A DNA stretch of 64,000 bases from Marsupella aquatica (lineage: Eukaryota; Marchantiophyta). The position numbers and the translations under genes were made by a program. This document shows, piece after piece, positions 19,897 to 32,110 of the stretch (position 1 is its first letter; every line of letters begins with the position of its first letter). The stretch is taken from positions 8,742,001 through 8,806,000 of the forward strand of contig OZ316897.1 of assembly GCA_973895155.1 (NCBI GenBank), in the 5' to 3' direction. The notes beneath the pieces were generated by a model that had not been told where the DNA came from, ran no database searches, and saw only the letters and a program-made list of their open reading frames with translations.

Positions 19897-22361
19897 GAGG
19901 TCCTCTGGAAGTTTTGCATTGCCAGTTGATGGCGGAGCGAGACTTCTGAAAGGAGCGGTGGGATTGAGAGAAGCCGGGGAGATTGATCTGAGGCACAACT
20001 TAGAGATCCCGAGTGAATGGAAGAGGAAATCCTTCTCTGCAATAATATCGAGGAAATCTGTGGAATTTCTTTCTCGGTTAAGTCGCAGAGTAATATCCTC
20101 TGTTGGCAATGTTCACGGCCGTGACATCGAGGTCATTTGTGTACTCTTAGGGTGCTGTGGTCTTATCTGCGCAATTCAAGCGGAAGTCCTGATGCCTTCT
20201 AGTAGGGTTTAGGGTTTAATCCTAAGTCGGGTACACGATGGACGAAGTTGGTCATGATTGAATCCGAACAGCATCAGGAGGATCATGCATATGTTCCGGA
20301 CGACAGGACGTGTACTATGGGCCAAGTCGAGTCCCTCCAACACTTTTCCAATTCCTGGAGCACCGCACGTCGTCCACGAGCAAGAGAGGTATTGTAGATT
20401 TAGCAGAATTGAGAGCGGAGCTTCTCAGAGATGGGTTTTCCTCTCTAGTTGCCCTTAAGATCCTCGTTCATACGCACCGTGAATCTGTTGGTGCTCGATG
20501 AGGATCGGCACATCGGCTTGCATTTCACAATGTAGCTTTGTATTGGGACACTTAGAGTTGAGGCATATTTGCCCCACGCCATTTCTTTAGGAGTAGACAA
20601 CAAACTTTGCGTTCTACTATGTTCAGGGAAGGCGAAAGGCATGGGTGACCTAATGTGGTCCTCTGCAAATTCCCTTCAAAGGATTTGACAGGAACGCCAA
20701 AAACAATTCATGGTCGCATTCATCTAGGTATCGTTTTTCCTCGTGCCTTATTTGAGGATTTTACTCCAAACTAGCAGCATCTTGCAGAGGAGTCTCGGGT
20801 TGTAAACGAAGGTTCTTCCACTGGATTTATCTCAATCAATTGAATAACAGTGGTAAACTTCTAAACTATTTTATCGTCCAAACACTTCCTCTGGCATTTG
20901 CAGTACTCTACATAACTCTATACCCCGGAACATTGTGTGCTTTGTTTGGTTTAGGTTACAGCAAAAGCAATTGCTTTGAGAGTAACTTCAATTTGACATG
21001 CACGTGACTTGTATAAGTAAACTTGGAACTCGTTAAGATGAGGCTAGTTCAGATTAAAAGCAGTCATTCTTTTCACTTCCAGGAGAAACAATAGTGCATG
21101 CAATACTGGCAGTACTGTTTTTCTTCTCCATTGGAATTGTGGAGAATCTTGAGAGCTTGGAATATTTTTTGCCTTCATCGCTATAAGCGAAATGGTTGAA
21201 TGAACATGTTCCGTTCTTGACAGTTGTTTTCCCGTGTCTTTATCAAGATCATGTATGTTTTGAAATATGTTTGACAGATGGTCTGCCATGGAATTGCTTG
21301 AAATAGACTTCCTTATTAAAAAGATGACAGACAGGTAAAATTCAATTTCATGTTCTTCCAGTATTGCGAAGGAGGATGATAGAATCGCGCTGAGAAGTGC
21401 TCGAGGATAGGAAAACATGTGATGGAACAACCTACTTAGTATTTCGACATTCTAACATCAAAACCACAGAGACTATTCGATCCACGAACAATACTCTAGT
21501 GCAACCGACCCCCAATGTGAAAACCATTCTGTTCATGACACAAAGAATCTCCGTGCTTTCTTTCTTTCATGAAGTGCTTGTCATCTCTCGCAGTCTACCC
21601 TTGAATCAGAATAAATTCATTAGCCGATGGGCTGATGCACGGAGACCCCATCCAGGCTGAAACTCCAATCCATTGACAAGGAAGGGAATTTGAATCCTTC
21701 TTACTCAGAGGACACATTCCAGAAAAGAAGTGCATCTTTGGACAGTAATTACAAAACCAGCACCAGCGAAAGTAACAAGTGATGAGCTTGTCAATTTCCT
21801 TTAGTACATCTTTCCAGGAATGATACTCTCAAACCACTTCTTCGAGGCATGACAATTAAGTTGGGAGACGCAAAAATTGATGGAGTCCAATTTACTCATG
21901 ACGCGTTCCCACTTATAACTGGTAATTTCTGGCCTGCCTGTACAGATTGGGGCGAAGGGTAAGCAAGACTGACTTCTCATCTGTCACCAGGTTTGGTACA
22001 CTCGGCTTGAGTAACTTGCCCCACAGAAATTTGATGGCAAGAAAATTGCGCAACTTTTCAATACTGCAAGAATGGTAGAAATGCCAATTTGAATAAATCC
22101 GAGCAATGAAACGGATCCAGGTGATGCAACGATCTCAGGACCGTGATATAGTACATTCACTGAATTGGTAGCAAAAGAATTTCAGATCAAGACACATGAA
22201 GGTATTCATGTAGTAAGGAAGGCTTGCTGGGTCCGCTTGCTCTGCAAATTGGCCATCCGATAGTTTTCGAGATCCACAGCAATCAGTTCGGGGATATAAC
22301 CTTTAGGACAACATCATCATAATGCAACCACTTTCCCAGGTCAGACAGCCCCATTGGACGC
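19897..22361. other. Intergenic, nothing recognised
   Basis: Part is the 3' region of the RS-rich gene. Small frames (20258-20458, 21044-21430) carry no domain signature. No repeats stand out. Confidence 0.35.
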
Positions 22362-25072
22362 CTAAACTTCGGCTTTCAGCTTCTTTGCGATGGTAGCAGT
22401 GTACTTTCCCTGATGAAAGGCTGTATCCAGTTCGAGCTTCGTGGGTTGACGCGATCCATCTACATTGGCGAGGGTTCCAGCTCCATAAGGAGACCCTCCC
22501 TTAATTTCACCCATTTCGAACATGCCAGCCCCAAATGTGTAAGCAATCGGCACAAATATCAGTCCATGGTTTACAAGATTTGGTATGGATGTCAAGCTGC
22601 ACAATCACATCGATGAGTGTATATGTTAGATGAAATGCACACTGCAACATAATCATACCCATCACGGCAGTAATGGTATCCTCACGGAACTTTAGATGAC
22701 CAGGACGCTTTGCTCGACTAGCCACCTAAAGTTGCTCGGATGAAGCTAGTTTAAATGCAAAAGGAATTTGCAGCTCAAAACCGAGCAGTGAAGGAGGAAT
22801 GAATTTACTAACAGGGAAGGACTCTTGCCTCGCGTCGATTGAGGACAGCAATGCACAACATTTGGCTAGAGTATATAATAGTCTTGGGTGCTAGTACAGA
22901 GACAAATTACTTTTCAATAAAGGCCTGTGGACTATGATGATGGAAAATATCAACGTGAAATATTTATTTCCTCTTGGCGGTCACTTAGGTTCCCACTGCC
23001 TCAACTTTTCATACTGCTCCTTATCTCATTTAGCCTTCCCAGCTGGCTGGTCAAAGCAGCCCAATCATCCGGATGAGAATTCGAATGAAAAAGAGCAATC
23101 GGGAGACTTTGGGAGAGTTCTCTCACATACTATATCAAACGAAAGAAGTCTCCTACTGATCTCGTCTCTCTTTGAGAAAACGAATTGAAGTGGACATGGG
23201 GGTGGAAATAAAGAGGAAGTCCAAAACTTCCAACCCTGGACTAAGATCTGCCGGGTCCTTACCACCGTGAATCGGGACTGGGATTAATCCCAGAATTTGC
23301 TACGGAACAAAACCTTAGTCTTCGACAGAAAATTGGTCTCGCATGGGACCACCAACACTGGAGAGTCCTCTGCTACATCAAATGGGGCTGAGTGAAACGG
23401 GCTTCAGAGGGAAATCTTGGACGGAACAGCTAAGGAGAAGAATGCCTCCCTGAGACCCTACGACACTGAAGAGAAGGCATTTCGATGCCGAAAACCATCG
23501 ACTGACTCCCTCAGTACGCGCAAATGGAGAGGAGAGAACGACTAAATTTCAACTATAAGAGAGAAGGGACCAGACATTCCCGCAGCTCAGAAATGACGAG
23601 CTCATGACACCGTATTAATCCTTTTCTGGACAAGCCAACCGACAGGAGAGAAACAAAACTCCAACCTCAGAGATATGGGGCGGAATCAGCACTCACACAG
23701 TCGTCTCTTGGCCGCCACCCTGTGTGCCGGTGCTGTAGAAGAAGCCGGCAGGTTTGCCAGCCAGAGCTTGTTTTTGCCAGAGTTGGCCTGTGGAGTCGAA
23801 GAAGGTTTTGAATTGTGCCGGCATGCAGCCATAACGTGTGGGAAACCCGAAAAGAAACCCATCAGCTTCTGGCAGGGTGTGAACATCGATAATTGGGACG
23901 TCAGGATTCTTGGGTGGCGCATGCATTCTCTCCAGCACTTCCGCAGGAAGCGTCTCCGCTACCTGTCATAACCCACCATCGTTGCCACAAGGTCAATCTT
24001 TCAATCTTTCAGTCTCTCAGTTACGTCACACAGAGACGGAAAACTAGCTACAACACTACCTACCCCATCTACTCTGCAATTTCGATCCGAAGATAGCAAA
24101 CCATCGATTGAGCTAGTAATTCTGTTCTTTAAAACAAAGAAGGAATCAACACTGCAAATTCTGCAGTCCAGAAACTCGAAAATGAGTCTGCACTGATAAT
24201 ACTTCCGATCGAGGAGAAAGGAATGCAGCTTATCCTGCTGATCGGTATTTTGCGTTTTAGCTCCGCAGTAGGCAGTCTAATTTGTCTAATCTGCAGCTAT
24301 GATCCTAGGCCAGGAACCTACCAGCAATTTCACTCTACAATACTCTGATCCAAAGGCAGGAAAGTAGTAAACAAGCTATAACAACAAACAGAGTGCAGAT
24401 CCAGGGACAGAAGGAGAAAGTATGCACACTTGATATAGACTGGCTTCGACGCCCTCCACAGAATTGGCCCCCTTAACGATCTCCTCTGCCAGCTTTGCCA
24501 CATGGCTATACATGGAGTAGTAACTGCAAAGGACAATCATCCATGCTCACCAATTGAGTAGATTCTGGTCGTCTGCGATATATAATTGAGTAAAAGCAAC
24601 AACAGATTTCCAATCTGTTTTATATACTTTCATAGTACCCCAAAGAAAAGTAAGGGAACAACAGATCCTCTTCAATCCACTCTAAACTTCATTTCACATC
24701 CAAACGCAAGTGAGGAAAAATAGACTCTCTTTAACAAATCCATTCCAAACTTCGAATAGTGTGACTGAACAGTTCGTGAGAATCCATCCCCAGCTGCACG
24801 AAGTATTATCATCAGGTCTGCTTTTGAGATCACCGGAAATAGCCGATCATCTTCAAGCCATTGTCTCATATAACCAAGGCAAAAAGCAGCCATTGCTGTG
24901 GCAGGCAGACATTTGTGACTTCTCACAGCTAAGCCCAACATCAATCAATGCACCAATTAATCAATAGATCATCAATCAATAGTTGGAAACATTCCTGTGA
25001 CACAATCAGCACATGACCTCCAAGGTGCATAGTTACTAAGTACACTCACATGACCCATACTTTCGTCACCAT
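22362..25072 (-). CDS. FQR1-like: FQR1/WrbA-type NAD(P)H:quinone oxidoreductase, copy A (205 aa)
   Basis: Exons: 25072-25050, 24523-24430, 23962-23697 and 22596-22362, joined by GT-AG introns of 526, 467 and 1100 bp with consistent phases. The product is a flavodoxin-fold, FMN-dependent enzyme that makes two-electron reductions of quinones with NAD(P)H, protecting against semiquinone radicals. Visible motifs: YYSMYSHV (FMN phosphate loop, residues 9-16), [13 protein letters not shown] (72-84), [12 protein letters not shown] (about 115-126) and KGGSPYGAG near the C-terminus. Compared with copy B at 38.2-41.5 kb it has Ser14 for Gly14, Pro87 for Ala87 and Ala146 for Gly146, all in motif regions. 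Activity may therefore be altered. The ATG gives the canonical family length. Upstream, a CCPLSLAGKGK-like reading is out of frame with the gene. Confidence 0.88.
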
Positions 25073-25252
25073 CTTGTCCTCCTTCCTTCTGTTTCTTCCT
25101 CTGCTTCCTCAGGTTTCCACCTGTTTCTCTTGCTTTGCCTTTGCCGGCCAAACTCAAGGGGCAGCACGAGCTTCAGAGAAATCAATTTGAGTGAAACTTT
25201 CTCGACAGAAACGCAATTGATTCCGTTCAGGAACAGGAACACAGAACAATGG

Positions 25253-25423
25253 TGGTTTAATGAACGACGAAACTAAACGAATCTTATTCTTATTACTATT
25301 GGTGGAGAGCTCGGCCGAATCAGATTCTTCCCCTCCTGGTTTAATGAACGACAGAATTAAACCAATCTTATTCTTATTACTGTTGGTGGAGGGCTGGGCC
25401 CAATCAGATCCTTCCCCTCCACT
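25253..25423. repeat. Tandem duplication (2 x ~85 bp) upstream of FQR1 copy A
   Basis: GGTTTAATGAACGAC...AATCTTATTCTTATTACT...GGTGGAG...AATCAGAT(T/C)CTTCCCCTCC occurs twice in succession. It lies 180 bp upstream of the FQR1-A start codon, so it may belong to the promoter. Confidence 0.75.
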
Positions 25424-26405
25424 CTAAGCGATTTACTTGATGGACACCAAAATGGAAAGTATTACTTGATGCACCCCATGAGGTTCTGGGTATGATTCAA
25501 GGGGTACATTGATTCAAGGGGTACATCAAGTAAATAGGAAGTCTGGGTACGTTAATTTTAACTGCCACTAGCCATATAGAAGGGAGAAGTGTCCAAGATT
25601 TCTCACTTTTTCATTTTACTCTCATTCTTCTCTTCTCCAGTTCCATATTGCTCCACAAAATTCAAGAAAACATACTATTTATGGTGTTTTTGTCATGGCT
25701 AGTGGTGGTTTAAAGGTACATCAAGTAAATAGGACGTCTCAGAGCTTCACACATGCAGATGCTAGCTTCTTGGCCATAGGTTTTTTGGGATTTTCAGAGG
25801 GTTGTGTAAACTAAGGCATGTTTGTTTTTTTAAGTAGCCTCTAGAGTGACTTATGGTCATGGCACCTGATATAGCATGCTCATCCGCTTGATTTTTTTGG
25901 TCTTGTAGTGATCTGACAGTAAATAAAATAGGAGAGCATAACTAGAAGGATAATAATGTAAGTAAAGTGTCTACCAAGAAAAGCACAGTGACCAATGAAA
26001 AGTACAGTCAAGTTTCATGACACAATGATGCTACTATTTGTGCACTTAATTCAATGTGCCTTATGAATGACATTTCAATAAAAACCATAAATTTAGGAAA
26101 GAAAGACACTATGTGTTGATGTTATTCATAACATTCTCTCACTCATGAGAATAATTTGTTCAAGTGGTGGAACTGTTGGTTTCATCTCTAAGAGATCACA
26201 AACTTTAAAAGTTGTAAAGGGGCTGCCAAAAAATTTTCAAAATACTCTAGAATACCTAAAATTAAAGGGGTCTAAAAATTAATTTAAAATGTATATGAAC
26301 TTGGTGGGACCCCTCCGGTTTTGGGTATGTTGATTTGGTCTATCAAAGGTCTGGTTGATTTGGTCTTTCAAGGTCTATCAAAGGTTTGGATCACTCAAAG
26401 GTCCT
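25424..26405. repeat. Dispersed repeat hosting the Copia insertion
   Basis: It starts with ATTTACTTGATGGACACCAA, kin to the family at 2995-3600, and includes repeated GATTCAAGGGGTACAT and (near 26335-26395) GGTCTATCAAAGGT phrases. The right flank of the Copia element (31241 onward, GTCCCATCAAGTAACACTTT) looks like the continuation of the same family. No gene is seen. Confidence 0.45.
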
Positions 26406-26749
26406 TGTTAAATATTGCTCTAGTCTTGTGACTCATGAGCTAACTACAGTTAGTCTAACTCGGATTAGGACTTAGCTAATGTTAGCGGTAGTGCTGTTGT
26501 GCATATAGCCAGTGCTGATGCCCGACCCTGGTGGAACTTAGGCTCATTGTTACGGAGCTAGTTGAGAGATAGGGAGAGCTTGTGCTGTGGATGCTTGGTA
26601 TGGCCGGTCGGCCTAGAGTGCAGTAAAGCTCTTGTGTGTTCCTGTGGACGTAGCCTCATGTGGAGATGAACCACGTATCTCTCTGTGTCAACTATTGTGC
26701 GTTGGATGGTTCATGGGCTTGCCGTTACAAATGTCGTCTATGCTCAACA
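26406..26749 (+). repeat. Copia 1, 5' LTR
   Basis: 344 bp, TGTTAAATATTGCTC to TATGCTCAACA. No standard tRNA-iMet primer-binding site is visible directly downstream. The gag reading frame begins almost immediately and might even start inside the LTR. Confidence 0.9.
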
Positions 26750-26760
26750 AGAAGAGAGAG

Positions 26761-29700
26761 ATGGCTAGATTTGGAGGAGTGAAGTTTGAGGTGGAGAAGT
26801 ACGATGGTCGTACTGATTACTTGCTCTGGGAGAAGCAAGTGAAGGGTGTTCTACGGGCCATGGGCTTAGCTCATCTGTTTTCATCGCGAGAGCAGTATGA
26901 TGGAGAGGAGGAGATTTCTGTGAGATAGTGGAGACAGGAGCAGGTGATTGGTGTCAATGCAATGATGCTATATCTCAAGCCGCACATCATCAAGCAGCTG
27001 GATGATTATGCGAATTGCACGTCACTGTTCAAGGCTCTAAGAGAGAAGTACTACCAGGAAGATGCGTCAGACCGGTTGTACAAGAAGTCTCTCTTGATGA
27101 GCCTCAGGCTCAAGGAAGGAAGCAAAATGCAGGATCACCTGGATGAGTTTGACAGTCTAGTGGTGGATCTGTCAAACCTGGGAAAAGGAGTTGAAGATGA
27201 GGATAAGGCCTTGCTTATGCTAAGCTTCTTACCGTCATCTTATTAGGGCTTGAAACAGGTGCTCTTGTACAGAGATCTGAAGTCCATTTCGTATAATGAG
27301 GTGGTGAACTCTTTACTGTCTGATGATGCTCAGAAGAAGCTGGGTCAATCACAGACAACATCTTCTTCTGGCACTGCGCTCAATGTGAACAGGGGAAGAG
27401 CAACGCAGCGCACGAGTGGGCATAACAGGTTTAGATCTACATCACAGGGGAGATCTAAATCCAGAGGGAAATCGCAAGAGAGGAAGCCTCTTGCATGTTG
27501 GAATTGTGGCAAGCCTGGCCACATGGAAAGGGATTGTCGAGTAAAGGTCCCTACTGCATCTGCTAACGCGACATCGAGTTCACATGAGGTAGATTTACTC
27601 GATGATGATGACATATTGTGATGTCAAGGTTATGCTCTCAACGTAGTGTCAAATCCAGGTAGTGATGACTGGATTCTAGATAGTGCATGTACTTTTCACA
27701 TTTGCTCTAGAAGAGATTTTTTCAGTTCTTACACGGTTTCCAACGGGTCAGTGTTGATGGGAATCCCATGTCAAGTTGTTGGACTTGGATCTGTAAGATT
27801 TCAGTGTTTGATGGTGCTGTAAGAACGTTAAGGAATGTGAAACATATTCCTAGCATGATGAAAAATCTCATTTCACTTGGAATTTTAGAGGCAAATGGCC
27901 ATCAGTGGAGTTTTGCTAATGGTGTCCTTCAGGTTTCAATTGGTACTAAAGTTGTATTGAAGGGAAAGAGACATAGCAATCTATACGTTTTGGAGGGCAG
28001 TGTAGTTTGTGATGAAGCCAATGTAACCTTATTTCATGAGGAGATGGCCTGGCTGTGGCACTTCTGTTTGGGCCACATGAGTGAAAAAAGTTTGGTTATT
28101 CTTCATAAGAAAGGATTACTTTCTAATTTGTAATCTTGTAAGTTAGAATTTTTTGAGCACTGTGTGCTTGGGAAGCAGCACAGGAAACCCTTCGGAGTTG
28201 GAACTCACACCAGCAAGGAGGTACTTGAGTATGTACATAGTGATGTGTGGGGTCCAGCCCCTACTCCCTCACATTCTGGACGGTTATACTATATCACGTT
28301 TATTGATGATTACTCAAGGTATGTGTGAATATACTTTTTACACAGTAAGTCTGATATTTTTGCCACTTTTAAGGAGTGGAAAGCCCAAGTTGAGAATCAA
28401 ACTGGTAATAAGGTGAGATATCTACGATCGGATAACGGCGGTGAATATAGTTCTGGTGAATTTGGAACGTATTGTAAGGAGCAGGGGATTACCCGCCATC
28501 TCACAACAAGTTATACTCATCAGCAGAATGGTGTTTCTGAGAGACTCAACCGAACATTATTGGATCGCTCGAGGAGTATGTTGAGTCAATCATGCTTACT
28601 ACATGAGTTTTGGGCTGAAGCTGTCAACACTGCAGCTTATTTGGTAAATTTTTCTCCATCCAGTTCTATTGGATTCAAGATGCCATTTGAAATGAGGTAC
28701 GGGAGTCCAGCAGATTACTCACATCTGAGGATTTTTGGATGTGATGCTTATGTGCTTACACCTTCCCAGCTTCGATCCAAGCTGGAGTCCAAGTCAAAGA
28801 AGTGCATTTTCCTTGGCTATCAAAAAGGTATGAAGGGTTATAGGTTATGGGATCCAGTAACCTGTAAGTTAATTGTCAGTAGAGATGTGTCCTTTAATAA
28901 GTCCAGATCATCAAAGGAGGGCGAGAGTTCTCAGGACTCTCATACTGACAAGGGGAAATCTCTCATCCCGGACCGGGTTGAGGGGGAGATTAGTCATGAT
29001 GCAATTCATGATAGGACAGATGGAGAAGCTCCGGGCTTGGAGCTGGTTCATGTGATGGAACAAGAGGAGCAGATTGTTGCTGGGGTACCTCAAATTGAGC
29101 CAGCAGCAACAACAGATCAGCCTGAGTCATCTACTAGAAGAACTTCCAGTCGTTCTACTAGAGCTCCTACCAGGTATGGTCAATGGGCAGACTCATCTAA
29201 GCTAGATGACATTGACATTGCACCTGATGATGATGATATGGCTTTGATCTTGGAAGAAGGAGAACCTTTTTCGTACAGTGAGGCTTGTGCTTCAGAGCAG
29301 AAGCATGAGTGGAATGCAGCAATGCAAAGGGAGTTGCAATCTTTGAGTGACAACAAGACATGGGAGCTGGTGGAGCTTTCAAGAGGTCAGCAAGTGGTGG
29401 ACAACAAGTGGATTTATAAGTTGAAAGACAGTCCTTCAGAGGGTGGAGATAAGATCTACAAGGCAAGGCTTGTTGCCAAGGGGTTCACTAAGGAGAAAGG
29501 AGTGGACTACAATGAGGTTTTTTCACCGGTGGCTAAGTATTCCACAATTCGGATCTTGTGTGAGCTTGTTATGTTTTTTGGTCTGGTGATGGATCAGATG
29601 GATGTTGTTATTGCTTTTCTCTATGGCAAGTTGGAAGAGTTGATCTTCATGAGACAGCCACTAGGCTTTATGAAGAAGGGCCAAGAGAACTTAGTTTGCA

Positions 29701-30856
29701 GATTGCTCAAGTCCTTGTATGGATTGAAGCAGTCTCCTAGACAATGGAACAAGCGGTTTGATAATTCATGTTTGCTCAAGGTTTTACAAAGATGGTGTAT
29801 GATCCTTGTGTGTATACAAAATCAGTCAAGAATGATGTATTTGGTTTCATCATTCTGGTGATCTATGTGGATGACATGCTGATTGTGGCTAAAGATCAAT
29901 CTGAGGTTGACAGTCTCAAGGCGAAATTGAGTGTTGAATTCATGATGAAGGATCTTGGTAAGGCCAAGAGGATCTTAGGGATGGAGATTTTTAGGAACTC
30001 TGATACTGGGCAGTTGTGCTTGAGTCAAGGCCAATATCCAAGAAAAGTATTTGCACGATTCAACATGGAAAACTGTAAGCCAATGAGTATTCCTTTAGCT
30101 TCACATTTCAAGTTATCATCGGCTTTCTCTCCTACGGATGCTGTGGAGAAAGGTCTTATGGCTAAGATTCCTTATGAGAAGACAGTAGGCAGTCTGATGT
30201 ATTTGATGACTTGTACTAGGCCTGACTTGGCCCTAGCGATGGGCAAGGTTAGCAGATTCATGTCAAATCCAGGAAAGGTACACTGGGAAGCTGTGAAATG
30301 GATTCTCAGGTATCTCAAGGGTACACAGGACTATGGATTACTATTTGATAACAGATCAGATAGAACGTTAGTTGGTTATGTAGATTCTGACTATGGAGGC
30401 TGTCTGGATACAAGGAGGTCTACAACTGGGTTTGTATACACTCTTGGAGGAGGATGTATCAGTTGGAAATCTACCTTGTAGAAGTGCATTTCTCAGTCTA
30501 CTACAGAAGCAGAGTATGTTGCGGCAACAGAAGCAGCAAAGGAGGCAATTTGGTTGGATAAGTTGATCGCGGAGATGAGTTTAGAGCATGGAAAAATGAC
30601 TCTAAACTGTGATAGTCAGAGTGCTCTTCACTTAGCTGCTAACCAGGTGATGGATAGCAGGGTGAAGCACATTGATATCAGGTACCATTTTATTAGGCAA
30701 GTAATGTCTGATAAAACTTTTGAGCTAGTCAAGATTGATGGAAAGCTCAATCCCGTTGATGCCTTTACCAAAGTGATTCCTTTGGAGAGTTTCTCAAGAC
30801 ACCGTGCTTGGTTTGGTGATTGTCTAGAACTTCCCGCTAAGGATTCCATATGGTAG
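26761..30856 (+). pseudogene. Copia 1 gag-pol remnant
   Basis: Recognisable segments in order: gag of UBN2 type (YDGRTDYLLWEKQVK near 26800; a helical stretch to 27243), a CCHC knuckle CWNCGKPGHMERDC (about 27500), protease DSACTFHIC (about 27680), and the pre-integrase WHFCLGH (about 28060). Integrase follows with SDVWGP, SDNGGEYSS and the GVSERLNRT glutamate, then reverse transcriptase with YVDDM (about 29870). RNase H has YVDSDYGG and SQSTTEAEYVAATEA. Breaks: in-frame stops at 26926 (TAG), 27244 (TAG), 27619 (TGA), 28326 (TGA) and 30479 (TAG), and frameshifts near 27800, 28130 and 29780. Several stops fit C-to-T or G-to-A changes, as after cytosine methylation. It cannot encode a functional polyprotein. 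Confidence 0.9.
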
Positions 30857-30896
30857 CATTTAGTCCACTCCCCAAGACAAGAGTCAAGGGGGAGTT

Positions 30897-31240
30897 TGTT
30901 AGATATTGCTCTAGTCTTGTGACTCATGAGCTAACTACAGTTAGTCTAACTCGGGTTAGGACTTAGCTAATGTTAGCGGTAGTGCTGTTGTGTATATAGC
31001 CAGGGCTGATGCTAGATCCTGGTGGAACTTAGGCTCATTGTTACGGAGCCAGTTGAGAGATAGGGAGAGCTTGTGCTGTGGATGCTTGGTATGGCCGGTC
31101 GGCCTAGAGTGCAATAAAGCTCTTGTGTGTTCCCGTGGACGTAGCCTCATGTGGAGGTGAACCACGTATCTCTCTGTGTCGACTATTGTGCGTTGGATGG
31201 TTCATGGGTTTGCCGTTACGAATGTCGTCTATGCTCAACA
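30897..31240 (+). repeat. Copia 1, 3' LTR
   Basis: 344 bp, TGTTAGATATTGCTC to TATGCTCAACA. It retains an AATAAA polyadenylation-like signal (GCAATAAAGC) that the 5' LTR has as GCAGTAAAGC. Confidence 0.9.
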
Positions 31241-32110
31241 GTCCCATCAAGTAACACTTTTCATTTTGGGGGTCCATCAAACATATTCCTTGGGCATATG
31301 ACCCATCTTTATGGAAAAAGTTATGGATTATGAATTTAATAGTCCATAATTTTTTCTCTCTATAACCTTAACTAGTAATTTAAGGCCTATCAAAATTTGA
31401 GGTTTGAGACCCCCTAATGTCTTCCTTCTCTCTCGTGGCCTTAACTTTATGCATTAGTCCCATCCTGGTTGCAATAAATAGTTAATTAAGATTTTGAACC
31501 TAGTGACAATATCTTAGAGTTGCTTGTGAAAGCCCTACACTCATGCTCCCATGGGCCTGGACACATTTTACACTACTCATTGACACCCTTCTTGGTTCTA
31601 AAATGTATTGGACTGGAATCTGTGACCTTCAAATAATCCATGATTGATATCTCTACTGGAATAGGCTCTTCTTGTGCTCTTCCCAGCTTGGAAATAGTCC
31701 ATAATGCTTCTATTTCTGAACTCAAAAGAATTTTGCTATGCCAATGTCAGAATTTTCGAAGTATCTTATGTAAACATTGACTTTTTAGTGTATATGTATA
31801 AGCTAGAAAAAGAATAAAATCAGAAGAATAGTATTTTGGCCTTGCTTTATTTCCCGGCATAAAATTTGCGCAGGTTCTGGGAAAACCGCATTAAAACTAA
31901 TGTTGTCCTTCCTAAGTGCACACTCCAAGAAAGAAGCCAGGATTTGCACTTCCTGCTGCTAGAGCACCTTGATTTTCAGTCATTCCTCTTCCCTCTGTCC
32001 AAATAGAGAGATGTTTAAATAGGATTCTATTGCCTTCCTTAAACCAACAATTGTACACCCAAAACAGATTTACGTCCCTATCATGAACCCATGTCAAGTG
32101 TCTCATAACT
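31241..32110. other. Intergenic, nothing recognised
   Basis: AT-rich DNA continuing the host repeat for about 60 bp. No gene or further repeat is supported. Confidence 0.35.

Larger units (their letters stand above)
26406..31240 (+). mobile_element. Ty1/Copia LTR retrotransposon 1, decayed (4,835 bp)
   Basis: Two 344-bp LTRs (26406-26749 and 30897-31240) start TGTTA and end CAACA. Flanking 5-mers are GTCCT on the left and GTCCC on the right, a one-mismatch target-site duplication. A polypurine tract, AAGGGGGAG, precedes the right LTR. The LTRs differ at about 14 of 344 positions by eye, mostly transitions, so insertion is not recent. The order gag, protease, integrase, reverse transcriptase, RNase H identifies Copia. 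The coding region is broken many times. Confidence 0.92.
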
